The notes: generated from the letters alone by a model not told the origin. DNA of 64,000 bases from Istiophorus platypterus (GCA_016859345.1 CM029122.1:12381575-12445574), one strand, 5' to 3'. Shown: positions 50,295 through 62,303, counted from the first letter of the stretch. Made by a program: numbers and translations.

Positions 50295-51162
50295 CATCTC
50301 ATTCACATTTGTAAATTTTGTTGTTGGTATTTTTAGAAAATAAAACAGATTTGGCACAAATGTTTAGCCCAGTGTCTCATATTCATGTTCCGTCTGGGCA
50401 GAGAAAAAAAGCCTTATAGCAGCATCGTCCACCTTTACTTCCTGAAGGTCTAGTCAGGTATTGGGTTCCTGTAATATAAAGCTTTATAGAAGAACCATAC
50501 TGCAGCATCATGCCATCACACCTGTGGTAGAACAGATTTCTTCCTCATGAGTCATACTGGATGTAAGACTTGAATGTTTTCTCCTTTACATTGGCTTTTG
50601 TATTTCAAGCCCTCTGCATGAAGCCCAAGCTTTTAACAACTGTGCACTGTTATACAAGCTGAATGAGGGGGAACGCACAGTGCATCCATATACCTGTGTA
50701 TTTTTGAAGTGCTTGTGTTGCAACCTCACAGCTGTCTATGGGTTAAGGGGGATCACCGGGGCCATCTCACTGGAAGCTGAGGTAGTTTAGCTGAAGGCAG
50801 TGCTGCTGGCATACCCACATCTCCATTAAGTCCCGCTGTTGACTGCTAAAAACTGACTCCGATCAGATGTGCTGCTCATATCATGTCTGAGGGCTGTGGG
50901 ACAACACAACCAGATACTGCCAGTTGGGACTTCTTATCCATGTTTGAAATGTTCAACACTGTCTCATAGAGGTTATATTTATATATAATACAAATTTGTT
51001 TTCACAATCAAGTTCACTAAGCATCATGCCAGATACACTGATACAGAGCATTCAGGCCTACACCGTTCTCATGGTGTATGCCACACATGCACTTGCCAAC
51101 TTGTTGAGAACATGGTTAAGAATGACTCATCTGTCAATATTACTTTTTCCTCATCTCTGTAG

Positions 51163-51690
51163 ACCAGTGCCTATGGATTTTGAACCAATGAACTCTCAAC
51201 TCTGCATTCATCTTGGTGATGAGGGGTTCTTGCACTGTAACCCTACTATAATATTACGTCCTGTGTTGACATTCTCAGTTGCCTGAGGAGGAGTTGCTCT
51301 TCTCTTTTCCTTATATATTCTTAGTTATCAAATGGTTATCTTTCCCTAAGATTTTAATGCAGAAGTCTTTTTAGTCACTGTTGCTATCGAAACAATGAAC
51401 CCTCTTTCAAAGTCATTTTGATCTTTTCTTCTTGCATCTTGATAAAAAAAATTGGAATCAACTGGGCCTGCTCAGGCTGAGGAGCATGATTGGATACCAA
51501 ATGTTTAATTGCACCAAGCCGTTAACTTGTGTGGAGGCATCACTATTGCTATCTTTTTCCACTCATTTATTCAGCTTCCTTCATTAATCTGTCAATCATA
51601 TGTATTTTCTGTCGCAAATTAGTATTTGAACGTAATTTCTGGGTAACAGGTTGATAACATTAAATAAAGACTCTGTATGCACCTAGTATA
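51163..51690 (+). pseudogene. Last-exon-like unit of unknown origin
   Basis: A good acceptor (pyrimidine tract 51143-51158, then TGTAG at 51162) opens a 41-codon frame: PVPMDFEPMNSQLCIHLG then DEGFLHCNPTIILRPVL, ending TFSVA-stop at 51286. About 375 nt of AT-rich sequence follow to an AATAAA at 51663-51668 with T/GT-containing sequence after it. Acceptor, short coding tail, stop, UTR and polyadenylation signal together look like a terminal exon. I do not recognise the protein. It may be a fragment of a duplicated or transposed gene, an element-encoded exon, or chance. No matching upstream exon was found. Confidence 0.3.
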
Positions 51691-52909
51691 CCTGCTTTGT
51701 AATACACTCCTTGGTCCATGGTCGAACATAATTTTTAATCAAAAGTTATTTCTTTAGAAGCAGCTTGCAAGCGTCTTTGTGTTCCACTGTTTGATTTCAG
51801 ATCTTAAAAATATACCAGACTACCAGACTGTTTGTTGAGATAGAATCAGACTATCACCACATTGCCTCTCAACAACATGCATCATTACCATGAGTTACCT
51901 GAATGAGGAAGAGTGAGGAAGGAGAGTGACGTTTGTTTATATGCGGTGCCTCAAATGGAGGGCAGCGAAGAGAGACGATGCACGGCATAGCAAGAGATAA
52001 ACACAAGCGATACGGAGCGAGATTGACGAGTGAAATCAGCAGCGTGATTAATGTGACAACCTTTAAGAAAAGGTTATGGATCCATGGGGAACACTAATGT
52101 CTGTAGGACATGATGGAGAACCAGAGTGGAGAAAAGGGCAGGAGTCAAGTGAGGTGCAAAACTACAGGAATACCCCATTCTCATGGGGTAGTGTACCTTG
52201 TACTCTGTCTTCAGGGTAATGCTCCAAGAAACATTCCTCTCAGTGACTGGTGTGTTTTTCATCTGGAGTAATGGTACCTTTATTCATTTGAATAACACTG
52301 AGTCATAATACGTTGCAGGTAAAGCAATATAAAATTCGCACACTAAAAGTTAAGAGGGACAGTTCTGCATAATAACTTTGTAAAGTAGCTGCACTGGCCT
52401 TTGTCACATATACAGAGAAATATGAAAAAATACAATACAAAAAGCTCTGGAAACATAAGGTAAATTAATAATAGCAGCTTTGTTTTACCAGGAAATTTTC
52501 AGTAATTGTCTATGCCATTAAATATTTGTTAATTAAAGAGCAATAATCAAAAGTTAAAATCTTATAGTTATTTGGAGTTTAACACTCAAACCAAGCCTCA
52601 TAATCAGAATGAATTGCCATTTTGTTTTGCCTCATTCATTCAGCCTGACATTGTGTTCATGTTTTCTATCATTAGCAAGTGAACTAACTGTCTGTGTGAT
52701 TACTGTTACAAGAAGCAGGTCGCTTAAATTGTCACATTGATCAAACAAATATGCTGATTAAGAGTTATTTCTGTATGCCAACAAATTTAACAGCTGCATT
52801 AATGTCATTCGCAAACCATTTTCCCGTCACCATTTTTCATGAGGTGCAGATGTTTTCCAAGATTCATTGCTTTGAATATTGCTAAGCCCTGACCGACAAG
52901 TCCTCCAAG

Positions 52910-53420
52910 CTAAACATCCATATAGGTTGCCTGTCCCTCCCCTTGGATACGACCCATAGGAGAGTACCAGCGGCAAGTGTACCGGACTTTGACATCTTAG
53001 TATCAATAACGGTTAAGGTAGGGGGACAGTAATGGTTTGATTAGGTTTAGGCACAAAAAAATTGCAGGTTGAAATATGTACCTCCTTAGTTAGAGGATAT
53101 TCGTCATCATGGGTACAACAATAAACATGTGGATAAGGCTGTGGAACACTGATGGATAAAAGCAACAACACTGACTATTAGTTTCAAAACTATAGGTTTG
53201 AAAGTGCTGCGTTTTGTCGAACTGTACCTCCACAACAGCTTCCTCCCAACGTGGACATTTAACTACCTCACCTAACTTCCTCCTTCAGTGACATCATAAT
53301 AACTATGCTCGCAAGATGTCACCTAAGAATAACATGTAACTACTGTATGGGTCCTAATAAGCTGCTTGCACAGATGACCTGTGGCATTCTTTTTTACAGG
53401 AAGACAGTCTTGTCCTGACG
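52910..53420. repeat. Probable decayed dispersed repeat
   Basis: 'ttgattaggtttaggcacaa' and the 'ctccacaacagcttcctccc' portion resemble fragments of fish interspersed repeats ('ggtttaggcacaaaaa'). Too degraded to classify. Confidence 0.25.
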
Positions 53421-54589
53421 GGTACGCTGAAGTAAGTATGTTACAGCACCTTTTTCCATTTGAACTCAGCTCACTTTAAACCAGTGGGTCATGATAAGTG
53501 AGACAGGCACAGACAAAACGGCACAGGCAGATGTCTCCAATGTGAAATCAGCAAAACCATTCTAACGTCGAAAAACTTCAGTTAGTGTTGTAAAGTAGAA
53601 TCCCATTATTCGTAGAATGTAGTTGATTATGAATCCCTTTAATGACTCCGCATTGAATGAAAAAACAGGACGTGCTATTATTACATAGACACATACCATG
53701 AAACCTCACCATCGCAAATTTGAATCTGGCCAGTGGACCTCTGAGGCACGTTATTCCCTTCTCTTTCTCTGCCAAAATTTCCTGTCTGCTTCTCTGCTGC
53801 ACTGTACTCCATCAAATAGAGGCAATAATAATGAAAGAAAAAAAAAAAGACTGCCTATGGGGAAATAAACAGCACAGAGTCAACAGCAGGGAACACAATT
53901 TTAAAATGAATATAAAAATTGAAATAATAAAAAAAAACACCTGAACGTAATTAAGTAGACGTTAAATGGGATGGTTTTAATGTGCTGTTCAAATTCTATA
54001 GAAAACTCAGATTCCACTCACACAAACACACAGTCTCTACCGCATTACATCCCAACAACATCAGTCAGTCCCACTGTTGTGCTGGGACCTGGTTTGTCTT
54101 CACTAATTTACTGCTCACTGTGTTAGCCTTTACTCTGTACAACTTTCTGCCCAGCTCAGAAAGACATATTGTTTTGTGCCTCCCTATTATCTAGCCCACC
54201 CTCAAGCACCTGCAACAACATCCAACTCCCACACACAAATGTCTTATTGGGAGAATTCAGTTCATCCGCTCCCAAACACCATGTGCTCAGGCTGAAAGTA
54301 CAATGTCCCATTTAGCAGCCTGCAATCAGGGAGACGCAGTGGGCTGAAATTGTGTCATTGAGGCTAATTATGGCCAATTACAAGCCAGTTGCCTGTTGCA
54401 CTGATTGCACTGATATTTGCCTCGGATACAATGCGGTGCACTGACTGTTCATTCATGTGGCTAGGGTTTAGGGGGTTCTTTAGTGACGATATTCATAGAG
54501 AGCAAAAAAAAAATTTTTTTTTTTTTATTATTTGTTCGTTTGTTTTAGCCAGGCTAATGGTGTGAATGTGTAGGGATGGAACGGTCTGT

Positions 54590-55075
54590 CGTTAGGTCGG
54601 TCCACCTTGGTCCAGGCTGAAAGATCTAACAACGTTTGAATGGATTGCCATGACGTTTTGTACAAATATTCGTGGTTCCCAAAGGATGAATCCTACAATG
54701 ACTTTTGTGATCCCCTGACTTTTCATCTGGCACCACCACTGGTTTTTAGTGAAATTTGGATTTATTGCCATGAAATTTGGTACACACATTAATTTCCCCT
54801 CATTCTCTGTGTTTTTTAATTATTGCCATCATCAAGTCAGAAGCTTATTTGTCCAGCACTTTGGAGTAAGACCAAATACCTGCAAAACTTAAGTGTCATA
54901 CCCATTAGAATTAGTTGCACTTTGTTTAGTACTAATTAGCAAATCTTTGCTTACTGACATTTTAAACTAAGTTAGCGAACCCGGTGACCATTATACCAGC
55001 TAATCATTATCAGCTTCATTGTGAGCATGTGAGCATGCTGGCTTTTTTAGTATTCAAACCACTACTGTGCCTAAA
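54590..55075 (+). repeat. Dispersed teleost element (family C), copy 2
   Basis: The longest copy: 'tggattgccatgacgttttg', 'cccaaaggatgaatcctaca', 'gtgatcccctgacttttcat', 'ctttggagtaagaccaaata', 'cctgcaaaact', then 'tgtgagcatgtgagcatgct' and 'actactgtgcctaaaaag' at the end. Confidence 0.65.
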
Positions 55076-56804
55076 AAGAGCTGTTACATAGTAACTGTAT
55101 AATATACAGTATATACAAATACTACAGTATACTTTCTTTTCTGATAGTACACAGGAAATCAACTTAAAAAATTGTTCAACGCTAACAGGAATTTTGCAGC
55201 TCGTGCAACACGAACAGGCAACTGAGCTGTGACTTTGCAATGCTACCGGCAGTTAAAGTATAACACAGAGACAGCAAAGTGTCATCTTTTGTCTTTTGAG
55301 GTGTTCCTGGGACTATTTCATCATCCACCATCAATTGCACTCTAGTTCATCAACAGCACAATCAAGAATGAATAGCTTATTTTTAGTATGTATACTGACT
55401 GTTTTGAGTATACCTTTATGACAATACTCCAGAGTAAACACACTAAAAGCTGCTTGGAGTTACTAAATCGAAGATTTTCGAGTTGTGGCTTTACGATTTA
55501 TGTGAGCACGTCCTGTTTTCCTAACGCTCTAAGTGGCTCTTTAATTATTTTAATAATAGTTCCCATTGCCTCAAATTGCCATAACATTGCGGTAATCATT
55601 GATAGATTTTTCAGATGTATCAGTCAAACATTGCACTTTCTATATCCACTAACTACGTCTATTTAAATTACACCAAACTTTAGTATTTCTTTCTGCGGCA
55701 GCTCCTTCATCTGCTCTACTCATCATTCCATTTTTATCCTCACTTTTTAATTCCTCTTCCATCTCTGTTTAATGACCCTATTTAGTTTGTGCTCCAGTGA
55801 AGACAGGCTGCTGGTGCGTCTGCTGTAGAGATGAGTATTCTGGGGCAGGATGAGTTGCGATGTGCCTCCTATCCATTATTGATCCATGATTAACTGGAGT
55901 TCAGCTCGGTTCTCCACTTCAACATAGTAAAAGAGGCTGGGAAATCTTGGCAAAGGGATGTGGCCCCATCGCAGTGTGGCTATACGAATCAGTACAACAT
56001 AATCGTCTTATCAAAGCTGCTTCCAACAGTATTTGCTATAATTTTACTATGACATCTGCTGGAAAGCAGCAGTGTAAACTTCTCACAGTGGTTTTGATAG
56101 TGGGTGCAAAATGACCGTAGGGGTGGTATTGATGATAACGCAGGCCAGAGGTAAGAGAAGCCTGTTAGCTCCCTCTTCGTCAGCCATCTGTATCACTCAG
56201 GGAAAGCCTCCTCGAGACAGCTCCACAGACCCGTTGATCCTGATGCATTTTGACACTGATGGTGCACACAACTGACCTTTGGGCTGCAGAGTGCACTCTA
56301 ACAACACTTGCTGCATGTGTTTAAGTCCCACAGACAGTCTAATGAGGTCGTATCTGTAGCCAGCCAACTCCAGGAGCAAGTGCCAGGATACAGCTGCTGC
56401 CACCATGGCTCTAATCACAGGTTCATGCCTGACTCATACTGGGTAACATTGTCAGTGGTGGCATTCTTGCGGCTAAGTTGGGACAAATTTTCAAGACATA
56501 TTTTTGTCAATCTTGTGGTTTGTTCAGTCAGATAATATTGCTGTTTTTGCACATGAATGCACCCGAACATTTTCCAGTTTTATAGTGTGTGCTCAACGCA
56601 AACCATGTTTGTGTGATATTGAAGAAAATATTTCATTAATACCATTCCTATGCATGGTCAGAGGCATTTTATATCTCTGTAATAAAACAGTGTTAAGTTT
56701 GGGATAAAGAATCGGAAACTAGAGAAAATTTGTTTGTAGAAATAGGTTGATCTTGGGTAAATAAAGACAAACACAAGACATAAATGTTTTCATTTTTTGA
56801 ATAA

Positions 56805-57118
56805 CCTATCAAATGTTAATCCCTCTGAGGTCAGAAAACAATGAAAAATGTCCCTCACATTCTCAGAACCCAAGTTGATAACTTCCCCTGACTTGTTTTA
56901 TCTAACCAACATACCAAAACATAAAGATATTGAATTTACAATTAAATTAAAAACAGAAAAGAACAGCAAATCCTCACATTAGAGAAGCTACAAACAGAGA
57001 ATGTTTGAGCTTTGCTTAAAAACGGTTCAAAGTGATTAATCAGTCATCAAAATAGCTGGTGATTTGATTTCTGTTGATCAACTAATTATTTAATTGACTT
57101 TCTCAGCTCTAAAACTGA
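56805..57118 (+). repeat. TAATCGATTA-type dispersed element (family A), copy 4
   Basis: 'gaggtcagaaaacaatgaaa', 'gacttgttttatctaaccaa', 'agaagctacaaacagagaat' and 'gtgattaatcagtcatcaaa', ending near 'tttctcagctctaaaact'. Same order as the other copies. Confidence 0.6.
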
Positions 57119-58540
57119 CTCCCCCCTTCACACTCTCCATATGCAGTAAGTGAGGCAGGCAGACTCTTATCATTCCCGTGTTGCAATCTCAGTGTTTTGC
57201 AGCTGACTTTTAAGGACAAAATTGAACTAATAGTAGTGAAAAGAAAAATACAGGAAGCAGACCAAACAGTCTATCTTCCCTTAAAAACAACCTGAATAAA
57301 GTTTGGGAAAAATATTTTGCAGAGTGCAGATTTTCAAAAATACCTTTTAGCCTATGATATGCATTGAATTCAAACCTGAAGCGAAGCAAGTATGAGCACA
57401 GGAGACTGTTAGTGGAGCTCTTTTATTTCCAATTCTGGGTGACGGCATGGATGTCTGCTGTGTTGAAGCAACTGAAGCAGCAATGAGAGCAGCTTTGGAG
57501 TCAATGTGAAATCTCACTCCATTTTATCTGCCCGGACTGTTCTCCAGGGAGGCGGGGGGTCGCATCATCAAATATTCACATGGCACTCAGAGGACTTCAT
57601 GTTGGGAGAGGTTTACCTGGCCAACACTTGTCCAATCTTGGTTTTCCATCAGAATGTGCTTTGACATACCTGTATTTCAGCAGAATAGTTCTCCTTGAAG
57701 GTCTTAAACCTTAGCGCCAAGGGCAGATGTAGCTTCGCTCTGAAGAAAAATACCAACTTTGGAAACAGACGTGATTTGTACGCTGCAGTTATTTGATATT
57801 TTTTGCTTTTTTTTTTTTACTTGCTATTAATTTTATAGAAAAAACTGGCTGCTTTGATAACTCGACCAAAGACCTTCACTAGACAACTATTTTGAGTCTT
57901 TTTGGTTTTTTTTTGTAAACACAGCGGAAAACTGATGAATCTAATTTAAACTTCCTTGTTTGTGTCGTTTGTTTACTGACTGTCCATTTGGGAATGATCG
58001 ACGATACGCTCAGTGTGACAGTAGTGTGTAAAAAAAAAGAGCAGTGCTCTTTTACCAGTTCATCACCTTCAAAATGCTAGCCGAATTCGCTTTCTCCTTT
58101 AAAATGCCCTGCTGTGGATACCCAGTTAAAAGGGCAGTATATTTTAGACAGAAAAACTGACGCCTCATTATTTTGTAGCAGTGACATATTGGGGATTTAG
58201 TTGGGTCAGTTTAACTCGCTTTCTCTATATCCAATGATTACTATCCTGGCTTAATTCCCAATTATTCACCATGATGGCAGATGGGGAAAATCTGTGGAAT
58301 GGAAACTGTTCTAGCCCGATTTTGTAGAAGCATTGCTCTGATGCAAGGGTTCAGTTTTCAAGGGCAATATATAGAAATTACATAACAATCTCATTACTGA
58401 GACTTTCAGTTTGCCAATTAGCAATCAACCTTGAAGTTTCATACACAGACAAGAGTCACCATCTGTCAGCACAATGCAGGGCAGCCCTCTGTGATGATGA
58501 TGTGCTCGCAGCTCTCTAACTGTGTTTGTTTTGATTGCAG

Positions 58541-59309
58541 GAACTTCTACTACATCACCATGCTGCGCGACCCAGTCTCCCGCTACCTAAGTGAGTGGAA
58601 GCATGTCCAGCGCGGGGCCACATGGAAGACCGCCCTTCATATGTGTGATGGACGCTCTCCCACCCAGGACGAGCTGCCCACCTGCTACAGCGGGGATGAC
58701 TGGTCTGGTGTCACCCTGACAGAGTTTATGAACTGCCCGTCAAACCTGGCCAATAACCGGCAGGTCCGCATGCTGGCTGACCTGAGCCTGGTGGGCTGCT
58801 ACAACCTGTCCTCTATGAACGAGAGCCAGCGTAACCACATCCTTCTGAGCAGCGCCATGAGCAACTTGAAGAACATGGCTTTCTACGGCCTGACTGAGTT
58901 CCAGCGCAAGACGCAGTACCTGTTTGAGCGGACGTTCAGCCTGCGTTTCATCTCCGCTTTCACGCAAATCAACAGCACGCGAGCCGCCAACGTGGACCTA
59001 CGAGAGCCCGTGCGCAGACGCATCGAGGAGCTCAACTTCTTGGACGTGCAGTTGTACGAGTACGCGAAGGACCTGTTCCTCCAGCGTTTCCAGTTCACCC
59101 GGCAGAGGGAGCACCAGGAGGTGCGCTTGAAGAGGCGCAAGGAGAGGCGCTGGCTGAGGGAGCAAAGAGAGCAGGGAAGGCCATGGCCCCCCAAACACAG
59201 AGGGAGCGGATACAGAGGAGGGAGAGGGGGAGGAGGTTTCGAGAAAGAGACTGATGGTGACTCCCCCACCACCACGGAGGACTACACAAGCCAAGTGGTC
59301 CGCTGGTGA
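58541..59309 (+). CDS. hs6st3: Heparan sulfate 6-O-sulfotransferase 3, coding exon 2 (C-terminal)
   Basis: Completes codon 182 (Arg) and encodes residues 183-437 with stop TGA at 59307-59309. MLRDPVSRYLSEW (189-201) is the 3'-phosphate-binding loop for PAPS, with Arg191 and Ser195. WKHVQRGATWKT, the LANNRQVRMLADLSLVGCYNL stretch (251-271) and FYGLTEFQRKTQYLFERTF (296-314) are family blocks. Sequons occur at Asn270, Asn275 and Asn326. A basic, probably helical segment (about 364-392) leads to a Gly/Arg-rich patch (403-414, GSGYRGGRGGGG) and the end TTTEDYTSQVVRW, matching the HS6ST3-specific terminus VTEDYNSQVVRW and not, as I recall it, that of HS6ST1. Two coding exons and the UGGT2 neighbour agree with HS6ST3. 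Which teleost duplicate (3a or 3b) cannot be decided. The open frame runs upstream to 58431, but that part is intron. Confidence 0.95.
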
Positions 59310-59337
59310 AGCTTAGGTCTTGTGAAGAGAGAGGAAT

Positions 59338-59345
59338 AAGAGAGA

Positions 59346-59376
<31 letters not shown>
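59338..59376. repeat. (AG)n microsatellite in the 3' UTR
   Basis: A GA/AG run about 30 nt after the stop codon. A complementary CT-rich tract lies at 59415-59460, so the transcript could fold back on itself here. Confidence 0.9.
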
Positions 59377-61431
59377 CACCTGATTGAGATTCCTCACAGA
59401 CTAGTTTAAACATTTCTCTCGACTCTCTCTCTCTCTCTCGCACATCCCGGTTCTCTCTCTTTTTGTCTCACCGTCGATCTGTCTCCTGCATCTGTCTGTT
59501 TTTCGGCTTCAGTGTGATCCGTGTGCTCAGCTGTTTCTTTACAAAAAAACTGCCAAGTCTGTGAGTCTCACAGCAGCTCTGCCTTGGAGTGCCCTTTGGT
59601 GTCTTAAATCTTTACATGCTATTTATATATTTTTTGTTATTTAATTCATTTTTGCCTTGGTTGTTTATGATTTGTTTTTTTTTTAAAGAAAAAAAACAAA
59701 CACACAGTCAACTGACGTGAAAGAGGGGAAAACAATCAAAAGAAGCTGCCATAGACTCCACTGCTTCCAATTTTTGAGATTCACTGCAAAATTAAAGAAT
59801 GTCATTGAAGTAAATGTCTTTGTAGTTGTAGAAGAACTGATGGTTGCATGTCACACATTCACATTATACTTATAATTGGGGATAATAATTTCCAAAAGAT
59901 ATACAGGACTGTAAACCAAAGTGGATAAAGAACACATTATATCTATTTGCTTTTAGTTTAATGCCAATGAAACCCTGTCTACTTACCATGTTGTATGCAT
60001 GCAGTACCCACCTTTTAAACCAAATCATAGCAAACTGTTGCTAATATTTTGGTTGTAGTTATATATATACTGTATTATTTTCTAAGTGCAATACCTAGGG
60101 GGATTTTAACACCTCTCCCAAAGATGATAAACTGACACAAAGCCAGTTACAACGGGAGAATCCTGCTGAACAAAATAACCTCAGTCTTTTCCCAGTACTT
60201 TTAGTAGAATATATTGGTTTTTTTATATGAGAAATGGGAGCGAGTACTCTGCGATGAGAAAAGCATATTTTGGTGAAAAATTCATTTTTGAAGTTTTGGC
60301 TTGCAGATAAAAAGTTGATAAATGATACAGGTGATGAGATGTGTCAGTGTGGCTGGTGTGTGGCTTGATTCTAAATGAGATGATCAGCATTCAGTTCTCA
60401 TGCCCCTCTCTGTCACACTGGCTGCTTTTACATGTTTGTAGAGCTGACGGCAGCTGCACTGTGGGCAGCGAGAGGACTCTAATGCCAGCAGAGTGCCAGC
60501 CTACAAAGACCGGCCTCATAGCAGACAGTCAAGAAATAAAACATGTCTGTCATTTCCTCTGTCTGATAGTTTCCAGTCACTCAAGTCCAATCAGTGCACC
60601 AATACATGAGGGTGAAACAGAACCTGCTTTTATCTGGTTAAATAGACTTCAGTGGCGTGTTTTTATGCCTCTTATCTCATGTTCAATTGAAATCCCTGCT
60701 TATCAAATTAAATATTCACTAAATGCCAAGTCGTATAGCTGCTGCTGGTCTAACAGTAATTATTCATATTTCTTCTCTAATTGCAGTTACTTTAAAATAC
60801 CTCAGATTGCATAGTTTCTGTTTATTTATAAAGAACCACCCATGTTTTGTCTTGTTTGAGCAATTCATCTGCTGATGCAGTGAACGAGATGAATGAACAC
60901 AGGTTTGATTGTTTGTGTTGTATTACATCTGGGTTAGTTAAGTGAGTGTATGGACAGATGGGGCAGAACAAAGATGATGTGTATAGCACATTGACAACAT
61001 GAGATCAACTGTTTCAAATGTAGCTACCAGCTGCAGTTTTGAATATTGAATCATTCTGTGTATAATTTACATCTTAGTTCATGTAGCAGTGAAAGAGCAT
61101 GTTTCATCACAAATCATCATCACAAATGGCACTGATTTAATTTCAGATGCATTACTTTAGATAATTGCCATTTTCACCCAAAAAGCTTAATAGTGAACTT
61201 TTGCCAGAGCATTTATGTTTGAGACTAAAAATAATTCAATAATTTCTATTAAAGTCACCTAAATAGTAAATATTTCTCTAGGGCATTGAATATTTCTAAC
61301 TAGTAAACATAAATCATTGTTTAAGTTTAGTAAACTACATTCTTGAGTAGTTATTAAGAATTTAACCCTAAAGAAATGTACATCATCAGGAGTGTGTGGG
61401 TGTGGTCTAATCAGATTTGATCAGTGGTGGA

Positions 61432-62033
61432 AGGAGTACTCAGATAAGCAAAAGTACCAATACAACAATGTATAAATGCTCTACATTTTTAATCCTACTT
61501 TAGAACAAGTAGAGAAGTACTGTCACTTATATGTGCTTAAAGAATCAAAGCAAAACTAGTGTTGTGTAGCAAAATGAGCCCAGTGACAGACACATTATTA
61601 TATATGACATTGTTAGATTATTAACACTGATGCACCAATGTGTAAGCAGCATTTTATTGTCGTAGCAGGTTAAGGTGGAGTTAACTTAACTGCAAACAAC
61701 TTCTAAAAATCTGAACCCATAGGAGAGACCCTCAATTTTTTCTCTTAGGAATCACAAACCACAACCTCTGGTTTATTCCTAACAAAGTGTTGTATTTGAT
61801 AAACTTATTTATAAACACATATTCTATGTAAAATCTTAGTCTGTAAAGTAAATAGTAACAATATCACTTAACTGAATGCCGAGAGGTAAAAATGGAAAAA
61901 AAAACCCTGAAATGAGGTGGATTGGTAGTATAAAGTAATATCAATTAGAAATACTCAAGTAAAATATAAATACCTCAAAAGTTTACTTCAGTACAGTACT
62001 TGAGTAAATGTACTTAGTTTCTTTCAACCACAG
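61432..62033 (+). mobile_element. hAT-type MITE with intact ends and 8-bp target duplication
   Basis: The left end CAGTGGTGGAAGG and right end CTTTCAACCACAG are imperfect inverted repeats. Identical 8-bp duplications GATTTGAT flank the element at 61424-61431 and 62034-62041, the size made by hAT transposases. The interior has no coding capacity. It carries the 'aaaagtaccaatacaacaat' and 'acttgagtaaatgtacttag' segments of a MITE family that I recognise as very common in percomorph fishes. A decayed relative lies at 39955-40375. Confidence 0.8.
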
Positions 62034-62271
62034 GATTTGATCAGCAGTGGCCTGGTTGAAAGGGGACAGAACAAAGCCATTATTGAAGTTATAAATAATA
62101 CTGCTAGTAAAAAATGCCTGCCCATAGTTATAATGTAGCTCAGAAAAGGAATCGGAGTACTTTTATAATCACATATACAGTGTTTGCATTTACTGCTAAT
62201 TAAATTGCGACTGGGCCACAAGAGACTCCTTTTTAAAATGGCAATTGCAAAAAGGCCATTTATTCTATGTC

Positions 62272-62303
62272 GGATGTCGGTTCATCAAAATAAACCGACA
62301 TCC
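62272..62303 (+). other. Perfect 11-bp hairpin
   Basis: GGATGTCGGTT at 62272-62282 pairs without mismatch with AACCGACATCC at 62293-62303 across a 10-nt loop. It lies in the probable 3' UTR, outside the MITE. The downstream 60 nt are less AT-rich than the surroundings. Confidence 0.6.

Larger units (their letters stand above)
6284..58540 (+). other. hs6st3: hs6st3 intron 1 (52 kb)
   Basis: Runs from the donor AAGAG|GTACTT (6284) to the acceptor TTGATTGCAG|GAAC (58540), with a T-rich tract and a 'ctctaac' branch-like motif about 25 nt before the AG. The split codon AG|G gives Arg182 and restores the known order RNK-R-NFYYITMLRDP. A very long intron between two coding exons is typical of HS6ST3. 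Stretches not listed separately (6400-8280, 8610-13850, 14340-15080, 16340-20350, 27100-29480, 30180-34240, 34380-37160, 37250-39420, 42000-43260, 45300-50200, 55080-56790, 57120-58500) are AT-rich, without recognisable genes, and contain only short low-complexity runs. Confidence 0.9.

Noticed and set aside
58431..58540. Open frame extending upstream of exon 2
   Set aside because: It lies before a strong acceptor and has no family similarity; the protein matches HS6ST3 only from 58541.
60341..60814. 157-residue ORF after hs6st3
   Set aside because: Sits in the probable 3' UTR; sequence resembles no known protein.
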